A program made the translations under genes and the position numbers. Shown piece by piece: positions 24,282 to 32,346 of a stretch of 39,510 nt of DNA. This DNA comes from an uncultured Eubacteriales bacterium. Its GTDB lineage: Bacteria > Bacillota > Clostridia > Oscillospirales > CAG-272. The DNA is taken from contig CAKTAA010000012.1 in assembly GCA_934526185.1 (NCBI GenBank), positions 1 to 39,510 of the forward strand, written 5' to 3'. The notes under the pieces are model-generated. The model was given only the letters and a program-made list of their open reading frames with translations. It was not told where the DNA came from and made no database searches. Position 1 is the stretch's first letter, and every line of letters starts with the position of its first letter.

Positions 24282-24700
24282 TAAAAATCCAATTCCTGCA
24301 TAATGCCGCGGATTTCCTCGGGCGTTTCTGTACAGCGTTCGTCACTCAGCGCATTTTCGTCCCAGATTTCTACGTAATCCCCCATGCCTATTATGCAGAC
24401 GTTTTTTTGTAGATTGGCATATTCCCGAAGATTTTGCGTAAGCAGGATGCGTCCCTGCGCATCCGGCGCTGCTTCAAGTGCGGAAGGGAAGAGAAAGCGG
24501 GCGATTTTCTTAGCTTTTATTTCGGGAAGTGCCTTGATTTTTTCGGTCATACGGTACCATCGTTCAGGAGGGTAGACAGCCAGACAGGCATCAACACTGC
24601 GCGCAACAACAAAATTATCGCTTAGCTGCTCGCGAAACTTTGCGGGCATGAATACTCTGCCTTTTGCATCGACAGTGTGGCTGTATTCGCCTAAAAACAT
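24281..24700 (-). CDS. mraZ: Transcriptional regulator MraZ
   Basis: A 139-residue DNA-binding protein with two AbrB-like MraZ (SpoVT/AbrB) domains: MFLGEYSHTVDAKGRVFMPA-KFRE (1-24) and FPSALEAAPDAQGRILLTQNLRE (about 72-94). Both D-x-K/Q-GR signatures are present. The start is ATG 24700, with AAAGGGG about ten bases upstream; the 32 upstream in-frame codons contain the leader and operator region. MraZ represses its own operon by binding tandem repeats upstream, and those repeats are visible at 24781-24818. First gene of the dcw cluster. Confidence 0.95.
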   Translation of the reverse strand: MFLGEYSHTVDAKGRVFMPAKFREQLSDNFVVARSVDACLAVYPPERWYRMTEKIKALPEIKAKKIARFLFPSALEAAPDAQGRILLTQNLREYANLQKNVCIIGMGDYVEIWDENALSDERCTETPEEIRGIMQELDF

Positions 24701-24780
24701 GCCTGTCAGCCCCTTTCCCCCGAAAATTAAAGAAAAAATGAAGAGTAAACGTAAAATATTTCCAGAAATGGCAAATATTT

Positions 24781-24818
24781 CCCCATAAGTCACCACAACT
24801 CCACACGATTCACCACTT
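24781..24818 (-). promoter_or_regulatory. MraZ operator: four tandem 10-base repeats
   Basis: On the - strand four units spaced every 10 bases read aGTGGTGAat, cgTGTGGAGt, tGTGGTGAct and tATGGGGAaa, just downstream of the -10 box and about 80-120 bases before the mraZ start. This matches the known arrangement of MraZ-binding repeats (direct GTGG/TGGG units at 10-base spacing), so autoregulation of mraZ-rsmH-ftsL is expected. Confidence 0.8.
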
Positions 24819-24826
24819 CTATAAAT

Positions 24827-24855
24827 ATTATAAGGGATTTCGAAGGAAAAATCAA
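24827..24855 (-). promoter_or_regulatory. mraZ promoter
   Basis: On the - strand, -35 TTGATT (24855-24850), 17-base spacer, -10 TATAAT (24832-24827). The predicted start of transcription falls at about 24820, at the edge of the first MraZ repeat, so bound MraZ would block initiation or early elongation. Confidence 0.75.
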
Positions 24856-24911
24856 TAGCTTTTTCAAAAAAAGATAAAAAACAGAGACAAAAAGTTTATG
24901 TGCAGTATAAG

Positions 24912-24942
24912 AAAAAAAGAGACCGTTTACAAAACGGTCTCT
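24912..24942 (-). terminator. Terminator of the fatty acid operon
   Basis: AGAGACCGTTT and AAACGGTCTCT (24918-24928 and 24932-24942) form a perfect 11-base stem with a 3-base loop. On the - strand it is followed by T7 at 24918-24912. The accA stop codon lies at the end of the loop, so the last accA codons are part of the stem. Confidence 0.88.
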
Positions 24943-25727
24943 GGACAGTCTCTTCCAATTCGACGAAACTTTTGATAACGTTTTTCAAGGAGTTCGTCTA
25001 TCGAAAGTTTCATCAGTTCACGAAATGAGGATGTCAGCAATTGCCGTATAACGCTGCACATATCCTGAAAATTCGAGAAATTTTCCGGTATAATCTGATC
25101 CGCAACGCCGAATTCCACCATATCCTCAGCCGTCAGCCGGAGACAGTCGGCGGCGTCCTCTACCCGTTTTGCATCCTTCCACAGAATGCTTGCGCAGCCC
25201 TCCGGCGAAATCACAGAATATACGGCATTTTCCAGCATCAGAAGCACGTCCGCGACAGCCAGCGCCAGCGCGCCGCCGCTGCCGCCTTCGCCCGCCATGA
25301 TCGTTATTATCGGAGTTTTCAGCGTCATCATTTCCATTAAATTTTCCGCAATGGCGAGCCCCTGACCGCGTTCTTCAGCATCAATACCGCAGAAAGCACC
25401 GGCTGTATCCACAAGACAAACCACAGGCCGGTGAAATTTTTCCGCTTGCTTCATCAAACGAAGCGCCTTTCTGTAACCTTCGGGCTTCGGCAGCCCAAAA
25501 TTATGGGCAATGCGATCACGGACATCTGTTGAACCTTTGTCGACTGCGATAAGAGTAATCGGCAGATTTTCGTCCAAAAGCGCAAGACCGCCCACGACAG
25601 CGGGATCATCGCCGAAACGTCTGTCGCCGTGCAGCGTAATAAGATCCGGAAACATCTCATTTAGATAAGCAGCGGTGGTTGGCCGGTCATTTTTTCGAGC
25701 CGCCTGTAGTTTTTCGTAAGCACGCAT
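24927..25727 (-). CDS. accA: Acetyl-CoA carboxylase carboxyltransferase subunit alpha
   Basis: A 266-residue subunit that with AccD transfers CO2 from carboxybiotin to acetyl-CoA, giving malonyl-CoA. It has RPTTAAYLNEMFPDLITLHG at about 15-34, GDDPAVVGG, then GFxLPKPEGYRKALRLMKQAEKF (here NFGLPKPEGYRKAL), VDTAGAFCGIDAEERGQG, and GEGGSGGALALAVADVLLML with ENAVYSVISPEGCASILWKD. All are hallmarks of the biotin-carboxyl-binding half of the crotonase fold. E. coli AccA has 319 residues; this one lacks the N-terminal helical arm (about 50 residues), as I recall for shorter clostridial forms. It lies 36 bases after accD and is the last gene of the operon; its end overlaps the terminator. Confidence 0.95.
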   Translation of the reverse strand: MRAYEKLQAARKNDRPTTAAYLNEMFPDLITLHGDRRFGDDPAVVGGLALLDENLPITLIAVDKGSTDVRDRIAHNFGLPKPEGYRKALRLMKQAEKFHRPVVCLVDTAGAFCGIDAEERGQGLAIAENLMEMMTLKTPIITIMAGEGGSGGALALAVADVLLMLENAVYSVISPEGCASILWKDAKRVEDAADCLRLTAEDMVEFGVADQIIPENFSNFQDMCSVIRQLLTSSFRELMKLSIDELLEKRYQKFRRIGRDCPETVL

Positions 25728-25763
25728 GAAGCTTACCCGTACCTTTCTATAAAATATAGGCTT

Positions 25764-26642
25764 TCAGGATACTGCGTCGGAAAGAGAAGGAACGGACGGG
25801 ACTTGGCAGTGCAGCCTGAGCAGATGTGAAACGGTACGTTTCAAATCCTTCCTTTCGATGATGCAGTCAAGAAAACCGTGCTGCAGTAAGAATTCTGCTT
25901 TTTGAAAGTCAGCCGGCAAGCCCTTTCCGGTCGTTTGCTCGATTACGCGTTTTCCTGCAAAGCCGATCAGAGCCTTCGGTTCAGCTATTAGAATATCAGC
26001 CTCCATTGCGAAGCTGGCAGTTACGCCTCCTGTAGTCGGATCCGTAAGCAGTGCGATATAAAGATTGCCCGCGTCACTGTGCCGTTTGACGGCGCCACTA
26101 ACTTTCGCCATCTGCATAAGCGACAGGATCCCTTCCTGCATACGCGCACCGCCGGAGGCTGTACAGCCGACGACCGGTAGATGGTTTTCGGTTGCGTATT
26201 CAAACAAGCGCGTAATTTTTTCACCGACTGTCGTCCCCATACTGCCCATCATGAATTTGGGTTCCATGGCAAAAACAGCAAAAGGTACTCCCTCTGCAGC
26301 GGCAGTACCGCAAATAACGGCTTCCTTTTCGCGGCTCATTTTTTTGGAATATGCGAGCTTATCTTCATATCCCGGAAAATCTATACGGTTCCAGCTCGTA
26401 AGCTGAGCGTCATGTTCAAAAAAGGAACCGGAGTCGGATAAAAGCGCAATCCGTTTCCTTGCGCTGATGCGGAAGTGGTAGCCGCACTCCGGACAGACCA
26501 TCAGGCGTTCAGCCAGCGTGGCGCGCGGGAGGTAAGAGCCGCAGGAGCTGCATTGCTGAACAGCAGCCGGATTTTTGTCCGGAGAGGCGCCGCCCGCCTC
26601 CAGCGCATTTTCCGACTTTCTGAAAAATTTTGATAGATCCAT
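25764..26642 (-). CDS. accD: Acetyl-CoA carboxylase carboxyltransferase subunit beta
   Basis: A 292-residue partner of AccA that binds acetyl-CoA. The N-terminal zinc ribbon has Cys pairs at 31/34 and 50/53 (CSSC and CPEC). The crotonase-fold core has VPFAVFAMEPKFMMGSMGTTVGEK, GARMQEGILSLMQMAKVS, and LLTDPTTGGVTASFAM-EADILIAEPKALIGFAGKRVIEQT. ATG 26642 has a GGAAAGGA site about 15 bases upstream. The order accC-accD-accA with short gaps shows co-transcription. Confidence 0.96.
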   Translation of the reverse strand: MDLSKFFRKSENALEAGGASPDKNPAAVQQCSSCGSYLPRATLAERLMVCPECGYHFRISARKRIALLSDSGSFFEHDAQLTSWNRIDFPGYEDKLAYSKKMSREKEAVICGTAAAEGVPFAVFAMEPKFMMGSMGTTVGEKITRLFEYATENHLPVVGCTASGGARMQEGILSLMQMAKVSGAVKRHSDAGNLYIALLTDPTTGGVTASFAMEADILIAEPKALIGFAGKRVIEQTTGKGLPADFQKAEFLLQHGFLDCIIERKDLKRTVSHLLRLHCQVPSVPSLSDAVS

Positions 26643-26698
26643 TTAAAGAAATCCGTCCTTTCCGGAAATTGTTAAAGCTCTATAGCGAGCATCGTTGC

Positions 26699-28012
26699 TT
26701 ACAGGCCACGTCGCTGTAAAAAGTCCGTATCATAAAGCCCGCGCTGAAATTCCGTGTCCCGGATGATTTTGAGCTGCTCTTCAATGTTGGTATCGATACC
26801 CTGAATCAAAAGCTCACAAAGCGCTACCTCCATTTTGCGTATGGCCGCCTCGCGGGAGTTTGCGCTGACAATCAGTTTTCCGATCATTGAATCATAAAAG
26901 GGGACAACCTTTGTGCCTGCAACGAGTGCGGTGTCAAAGCGAACCCCCAAACCGCCTGGAACATGAAGGAAAGAGATGACACCGCCGCTTTTGGCGTTTA
27001 TGCGGCACTCAATGGAATGGCCCCGGAGGGCGATATCACGCTGCGAAAAGGCCAGCAGCTTCTGACTGGCTATACGGATCTGCCATTTGACCAGATCCAC
27101 ACAGCTCCGTTGTTCCGTTATCGGATGTTCCACCTGCAGTCGGGTGTTCATTTCGATAAAGTAGAATTTTTCGTCGTTATCCAGAAGAAATTCGACTGTA
27201 CCGGCATTGGAATAGCCGGCAGCGCGGGCTGCGCGGACGGCAGCGTAGGACATAGCCTTCTGCGTACGTTCGGAAAGAACGGGACAGGGCGTTTCCTCGA
27301 TCACCTTTTGTTTGTTTCTCTGAAGCGAGCAGTCACGTTCACCGAGCGATACAATATTTCCCGCGCTGTCTCCGAGCACCTGGATTTCAATATGGCGAAT
27401 GCCGGATAAATACTTTTCAAGATAGACATCGCCGTTTCCAAAGGCGAGAAACGCTTCCTCGGATGCGGCATAAAAGGCGGCTTCCAGATGTTCTTCAGAT
27501 TCTACGAGCCGGATTCCCTTACCTCCGCCGCCGGCGCTGGCCTTGATGAGCAGAGGATATCCGATATTTTTCGCTTCGCGCAAAGCATCGGCAGGAGAGG
27601 TCAGACAATCCGTACCGGGAACCGTCGGCACACCGATTTTTTTCATGAGTCGTCGGGCATTATTTTTGTCGCCCATGGCTGAAATAACCTTGCTCTCAGG
27701 GCCGATGAAAACGAGGCCGTGAGCCTTGCAGAGCGCAGCAAATTCAGCGTTTTCCGACAGAAAGCCGTACCCGGGATGAATAGCCTGAGCGCGCGTTGTC
27801 AGTGCAGCGCTGATGATATTTCGTTTTTGGAGATAGCTGTCCTTTGCCGCAGCACGCCCGATGCAAACGCTTTCGTCGGCAAGCGCAACATGCAGCGCCT
27901 CACTGTCGGCTTCGGAATAAACCGCTACCGTTGCAATGCCCATTTCCTTGCATGCACGGATGATACGGACAGCTATTTCTCCGCGGTTGGCGATCAGAAT
28001 TTTGGAAAACAC
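26699..28012 (-). CDS. accC: Biotin carboxylase
   Basis: A 437-residue ATP-grasp enzyme that carboxylates the biotin on AccB using bicarbonate and ATP. It has ILIANRGEIAVRIIRACKEM at 5-24, HPGYGFLSENAEFA, the ATP-binding glycine loop IKASAGGGGKGIRLV, EKYLSGIRHIEIQVLGD, GERDCSLQRNKQKVIEETPC, and FIEMNTRLQVEHPITE with the catalytic Glu, Asn and Arg. Length is slightly below the usual 445-450. ATG 28012 lies four bases after the fabZ stop, so translation is coupled. Confidence 0.96.
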   Translation of the reverse strand: MFSKILIANRGEIAVRIIRACKEMGIATVAVYSEADSEALHVALADESVCIGRAAAKDSYLQKRNIISAALTTRAQAIHPGYGFLSENAEFAALCKAHGLVFIGPESKVISAMGDKNNARRLMKKIGVPTVPGTDCLTSPADALREAKNIGYPLLIKASAGGGGKGIRLVESEEHLEAAFYAASEEAFLAFGNGDVYLEKYLSGIRHIEIQVLGDSAGNIVSLGERDCSLQRNKQKVIEETPCPVLSERTQKAMSYAAVRAARAAGYSNAGTVEFLLDNDEKFYFIEMNTRLQVEHPITEQRSCVDLVKWQIRIASQKLLAFSQRDIALRGHSIECRINAKSGGVISFLHVPGGLGVRFDTALVAGTKVVPFYDSMIGKLIVSANSREAAIRKMEVALCELLIQGIDTNIEEQLKIIRDTEFQRGLYDTDFLQRRGL

Positions 28013-28016
28013 AGCG

Positions 28017-28433
28017 TCAGCCTCCCATCAAGGCAAAGGAAAACTCCGCCGACACGCAGAGCTTTCCGCCGACCAATCCTTTGCCCTCTCCGAAGCGGAA
28101 AGGACCTTTGGAACGGGTGATCCGGCATTCTGTTTCGAACAGATCACCGGGGCGGACGCTCTGCCTAAATTTGACGCGATCGAGGCTTGTAAAAAGAGGG
28201 GTGGAAAAAGTGCCAGCTTCCTCTGCTAAAAAAATACAGGCGGACTGTGCTAATATTTCACACAGTATGACGCCGGGAACTACCGGATTGTCCGGAAAGT
28301 GTCCCTTTAGAAACCATTCTTCACCGGTTATTTTCTTTTTGCCGAAAGCTGTGCCGTCACGAAGTTCAACCTCGTCGACTAAGAGCATAGGTTCTCTATG
28401 CGGCAAAATTTGTTTAATTTCCTCAAGATTCAT
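28017..28433 (-). CDS. fabZ: 3-hydroxyacyl-ACP dehydratase FabZ
   Basis: A 138-residue hot-dog fold enzyme that removes water from 3-hydroxyacyl-ACP. The catalytic His is H45 in GHFPDNPVVPGV and the acid is E59 in CEILAQSA. The start is placed at ATG 28433, eight bases after AAAGGA; an ATG three codons upstream overlaps that site. The N-terminus MNLEEIKQILPHREPMLLVD is typical. Between accB (146-base gap) and accC (four bases). Confidence 0.95.
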   Translation of the reverse strand: MNLEEIKQILPHREPMLLVDEVELRDGTAFGKKKITGEEWFLKGHFPDNPVVPGVILCEILAQSACIFLAEEAGTFSTPLFTSLDRVKFRQSVRPGDLFETECRITRSKGPFRFGEGKGLVGGKLCVSAEFSFALMGG

Positions 28434-28588
28434 AGGTATCATCCTTTCCTGCAGCTATAAAGCGTCAGGCAAAATCAGAGCCGTGCTGTTCCTGCCGGCA
28501 GAAGCGGTCGGCGCGGCTTAAACATGCGTCTGAAACCGCGTTTTCAGAAACATTTGCCTGTAACAAAGATATACAGCTTTAAGTAACG

Positions 28589-29044
28589 TTATACTTCCGG
28601 AATCTCCCGCATCAGGAATAACGGCTGATTGCATTCCACAACCTCTTCGCTGCGGACACAAACCTCGGTGATAACCCCTGATTTTTCCGCTTTGATTTCA
28701 TTCAGAAGCTTCATGGACTCAATGATGCATACGACGTCCCCAGCCGCAACGGTATCGCCTGTGCAAACATAATTTTCCTGTCCCGGACCGGGCGCTAAAT
28801 AAACCGTCCCGACAAGAGGGGAACAGATTGCGAGAGAAGCGTCTGCATCCTTAAGTTTATCTGCATTATCCGCAGGAGAAGCGATGGACAACGAATCCGT
28901 AACCGTCGCCGCACCTTGCACGGGAGGCTCCATTTCCATTTTAACCTGAAAATCTCCCTCTGCGTATTCAAGGCGGGTAAGTCCCGTTTTTCTCATCAAG
29001 TCCGCAAGACAGGAGAGCTCCTCTGCTTTCTTTTTCAAATCCAT
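28589..29044 (-). CDS. accB: Biotin carboxyl carrier protein of acetyl-CoA carboxylase
   Basis: A 151-residue carrier. N-terminal helical segment (1-35), Ala/Pro/Asp-rich linker (40-70), and a biotinyl domain at 73-149 with the motif ESMKLLNEI. The biotin is attached to K112; Ser replaces the usual Ala before Met (EAMKLMNEI), which occurs in other BCCPs. It moves carboxybiotin between AccC and AccAD. ATG 29044 has only a weak GGCGG site. Separated from fabF by 123 bases. Confidence 0.95.
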   Translation of the reverse strand: MDLKKKAEELSCLADLMRKTGLTRLEYAEGDFQVKMEMEPPVQGAATVTDSLSIASPADNADKLKDADASLAICSPLVGTVYLAPGPGQENYVCTGDTVAAGDVVCIIESMKLLNEIKAEKSGVITEVCVRSEEVVECNQPLFLMREIPEV

Positions 29045-29167
29045 ATGCTGTAACCGCCGCGTCCGCGGGTATCGGAACGCGTTTTTCCTTCCTTATATGA
29101 ATGGCGTATACTGGATTCCATCCCAATGTAAGCGTTGAAAAAATAAAGATATATACAAACAGCGTAT

Positions 29168-30406
29168 TTAATTAACAGTCTTTTTCAGCGCGATGCAGCT
29201 ATTATGACCACCGAAACCAAGCGATGTAGACAGAGTCAGACGGATGTCGGCCGAAACGGATTTCTGCGGCGTGTAATCCAGATCGCACTCCGGATCCGGC
29301 TCGAGAAGATTTATGGTAGGAGCAATAATGCCGCTTTCCAAGGTGAAAATGCAGGCAATAGCTTCGACCGCACCGGCCGCTCCGAGCATATGACCGGTCA
29401 TGGATTTCGTAGAGCTGATCTTTATCCTGTGCGAAAGCTTCTCCCCCAAAGCCTTTTTGATTGCCAGTGTTTCCGTTTTATCGTTGAGAGATGTCCCGGT
29501 ACCGTGAGCATTGATATATATTTGGGATTCTTCCTCTGCAGCGGCTTCTCTGAGAGCATCTGAAATGGCGCGTGCGCTGCTCTCCGCTCCGGGATCCGGA
29601 GCTGTAACGTGATGTGCGTCACAGGTAGAGCCGTATCCGCAGACTTCAGCATAAATATGAGCATTACGGTTGACGGCATGTTCATACTCCTCAAGGATAA
29701 GCGCGCCTGCGCCTTCTCCCATCACAAAACCGGCGCGCCTGCGATCGAAGGGAAGAGAAGCTGCATCCGGATCGGAGGAGGCGGATAAAGCCATACAGTT
29801 ACCGAAGCCGGCGACTGAAAGGGGTGTAATTGCCGCCTCGCTGCCGCCGCAGATAATAGCGTCGGCATAACCGAAGCGAATGGCACGGAAAGCCTCGCCG
29901 ATAGCTGTGGTACCTGTTGCACAGGCGGTGGTGAGAGACAGACAGGGACCGTTTGCACCATATCGAATAGCGATATTACCGGCGGCAATATTTGAGATCA
30001 TTTTAGAGATAAACTGGGGAGAAACCTTTCGGATGCCGGATTCCAGCAGGTGCTGATGATCCTCGCAGAAGGTTTCAAAGCCGCCGATGCCTGAACCGAA
30101 ATAGACGCCGAGACGGAAGCGATCGATATTTCCGGATATTCCGCTGTCCTCCATAGCTTCCTCGGCAGCATACAGCGCGTACTGAACGAAACGGTCAGTC
30201 TTTCTAACTGTGTTTTTATCGAGGCGCTGCATCGGATCAAAACCTTTTACCTCGGCGGCCAGCTTGTATTTCCAATCTGCGGTATCAAAACGCGTTATGG
30301 GAGCAATGCCGTTGACGCCGGCCTGTAAATTTTTGCGGAATGTGCTGATATCGTTTCCGATAGGTGTAACCGCACCGATACCGGTAACAACCACTCGTTT
30401 CATCAT
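29168..30406 (-). CDS. fabF: 3-oxoacyl-ACP synthase II FabF
   Basis: A 412-residue condensing enzyme that extends acyl-ACP with malonyl-ACP. The catalytic triad is visible: C162 in TTACATGT, H301 in NAHGTGTSLND and H339 in STKSMTGHMLGAAG. The start is the first of two tandem ATGs (30406), ten bases after AAGGAAGGT, giving MMKRVVVTGIGAVTPIG; the open frame upstream is leader. The typical C-terminus SLGFGGHNSCIALKK is intact. Confidence 0.96.
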   Translation of the reverse strand: MMKRVVVTGIGAVTPIGNDISTFRKNLQAGVNGIAPITRFDTADWKYKLAAEVKGFDPMQRLDKNTVRKTDRFVQYALYAAEEAMEDSGISGNIDRFRLGVYFGSGIGGFETFCEDHQHLLESGIRKVSPQFISKMISNIAAGNIAIRYGANGPCLSLTTACATGTTAIGEAFRAIRFGYADAIICGGSEAAITPLSVAGFGNCMALSASSDPDAASLPFDRRRAGFVMGEGAGALILEEYEHAVNRNAHIYAEVCGYGSTCDAHHVTAPDPGAESSARAISDALREAAAEEESQIYINAHGTGTSLNDKTETLAIKKALGEKLSHRIKISSTKSMTGHMLGAAGAVEAIACIFTLESGIIAPTINLLEPDPECDLDYTPQKSVSADIRLTLSTSLGFGGHNSCIALKKTVN

Positions 30407-30583
30407 AAAAAATGACCTTCCTTTCACGGGCCGGGAGCTTTTACGGATACAGCACAGATGAAATTCGGCAATCAATGTGTTTCCCATTTCAGCCCATTTT
30501 AAACGAATATAGTTTTAAATGAATGATAAAATTAATAATTTGAGTCCTGCACCTGCAGCCACAGGTACAATTTTCGGAGCAGA

Positions 30584-31321
30584 CTACATAGCCAAACCGC
30601 CGTCAATACGAATGACCTCGCCGGTTATATATGTGGCATCTTTGGAGGCAAGAAAGGCGATCAACGCTGCAACCTCCTCCGGCTTTCCGGAGCGCTTCAA
30701 AGGAATATTGGCAAGCATCGGATGATTTGCCGGAATGCCGGAAGTCATATCCGTGTCAATGAAGCCAGGCGCTATGGCATTGCAGGTAATTCCGCGGCTT
30801 GCAAGCTCCCGCGCAACCGATTTGGTCATACCAATAATTCCTGCTTTCGCAGCGGCATAATTCACCTGTCCTGCGTTTCCCATCAGTCCTGCGACTGAAC
30901 TGATATTGATGATGGTACCTGATTTCTGACGAACCATGCAGGCGGAAACATACCTTGTCATAAGAAAGACACCGCGCAGGTTGGTATCGATTACCGAGTC
31001 GAAATCCTGCGGCTTCATCATGAGCATTAACTTATCTTTTGTAATTCCCGCATTGTTTATAAGGATGTCGATTTGACCGAAACGCTCTGTTATTTCTGAT
31101 ACGGTTTGCTTGACGGAGGCATCGTTTCCCACTTCGCACTGCCAGATGTTTGCCTCCCTTCCAAGCGCCGTGATTTCGCTTGAAACCTCTTGTGCTTTTT
31201 CTTTATTGCTGGCGTATAAAACGGCTACATTTGCGCCGTCCTGTGCCAGACGAAGCGCTGCCGCGCGGCCGATGCCGCGGGAAGCACCCGTTACAACCGC
31301 TGTTTTACCTGATAATTTCAT
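30584..31321 (-). CDS. fabG: 3-oxoacyl-ACP reductase FabG
   Basis: A 245-residue short-chain dehydrogenase that reduces 3-oxoacyl-ACP with NADPH. It has TGASRGIG at 11-18, NNAG at 89-92, and the catalytic S142, Y155 and K159 (SSVAG, then NYAAAKAG). The C-terminus has DGGLAM, standard for FabG. The start is ATG 31321, eight bases after AAAGGA. Followed by fabF after a gap of 177 bases. Confidence 0.96.
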   Translation of the reverse strand: MKLSGKTAVVTGASRGIGRAAALRLAQDGANVAVLYASNKEKAQEVSSEITALGREANIWQCEVGNDASVKQTVSEITERFGQIDILINNAGITKDKLMLMMKPQDFDSVIDTNLRGVFLMTRYVSACMVRQKSGTIINISSVAGLMGNAGQVNYAAAKAGIIGMTKSVARELASRGITCNAIAPGFIDTDMTSGIPANHPMLANIPLKRSGKPEEVAALIAFLASKDATYITGEVIRIDGGLAM

Positions 31322-31398
31322 GCAAGGGTTCCTTTCTTTACAATCCATACCGATTACGGATTTTGGGCTTCATACGCAGTAAATCTAAATAATTTAAT

Positions 31399-31428
31399 TA
31401 TATAGGAGCGGCGGCTTCCCGCCGTCAA
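31399..31428 (-). promoter_or_regulatory. Possible internal promoter before fabG
   Basis: On the - strand, -35 TTGACG (31428-31423), 18-base spacer, -10 TATATA (31404-31399). The spacer contains a GC-rich hairpin (GGCGG GAAG CCGCC). It would start transcription about 70 bases before fabG. Its position in the short fabD-fabG gap makes it a candidate for separate control of fabG onward. Confidence 0.35.
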
Positions 31429-31437
31429 CCGGCCATC

Positions 31438-32346
31438 TTACAGTTTGCCTAAGACCTTTTCAAGACTTTCTGCATCGGTGACGGCAAAGGCGGAAACATC
31501 CGGCAGTATTTTTTGAATCAGCTTGCACAGAACATTTCCCACTCCTACTTCAATAAAGGTGTTGATACCGTCCTGTGCCATGCGGCGGACGCTGTCTTCC
31601 CACCGGACCGGGCTGTTAATTTGACGGGACATAAGGCTTTTGGGATCCCCCTCATACGGCGAAGCCGTTGCGTTCGCGTATACGGGAATGGAGGGCAGAC
31701 ATATCTCTTTGGTATCAAGCGCCTGAGTAAAAGCTGCCGAGGCGCCGTCCATCAGCGGTGAATGGAAGGGACCGCCGACCGCAAGCGGCAGAAGGCGGCC
31801 TCCGGCCTCTCTGACGTCTGCATCAAAAGCCTTCAGTTCTTCGGCAAAGCCAGAAACGACCAACTGGCCCGGCGCGTTGTAATTAACGGGATATACGTGT
31901 GTGTACATGTGGCAGAGAGACTCAACTGTCTCGTTGTCCAGTTTGATAACTGCTGCCATAGAGGCTTTGTGGAGGTCTGCGGCTTCACGCATAAAGCGTC
32001 CGCGCTCACAGGCCAACAAAAAACCGTCCAATAAGGAAAACGCCCCACAGAAAGCAAGCGCAGGAATCTCTCCCAGCGAGAAACCGGCGCAGGCATCCGG
32101 CGCTATTCCTTTTTCCCTAAGCGCAAGAGCTGCAGCCAGATCGGTCAGATACAAACAGGGCTGAGCGTTATCCGTCTGTGTGAGCAATTCAGAGGGCCCT
32201 TCGAAGCATTGTGAAAGGGTGCCGGGACGTAATGCTTCCGCTTTGTCGAATAACTTTCTCACTGCCTCTGACGTTTCATAGAGAGAGCGTCCCATGCCGG
32301 GCTTTTGGGCACCTTGGCCGGAAAAAACAAAAGCTATTGAATCCAC
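31438..32346 (-). CDS. fabD: Malonyl-CoA:ACP transacylase FabD
   Basis: A 302-residue enzyme that loads malonate onto ACP. It has FSGQGAQKPGMG at 8-19, the nucleophile S90 in GFSLGE (GHSLGE in E. coli), the Arg in ACERGRFM that binds the malonyl carboxylate, and the catalytic H195 in GPFHSPLM. The start is GTG 32346, seven bases after GGGAGGTG, and it overlaps the end of fabK by 13 bases, so translation is coupled. Confidence 0.95.
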   Translation of the reverse strand: MDSIAFVFSGQGAQKPGMGRSLYETSEAVRKLFDKAEALRPGTLSQCFEGPSELLTQTDNAQPCLYLTDLAAALALREKGIAPDACAGFSLGEIPALAFCGAFSLLDGFLLACERGRFMREAADLHKASMAAVIKLDNETVESLCHMYTHVYPVNYNAPGQLVVSGFAEELKAFDADVREAGGRLLPLAVGGPFHSPLMDGASAAFTQALDTKEICLPSIPVYANATASPYEGDPKSLMSRQINSPVRWEDSVRRMAQDGINTFIEVGVGNVLCKLIQKILPDVSAFAVTDAESLEKVLGKL

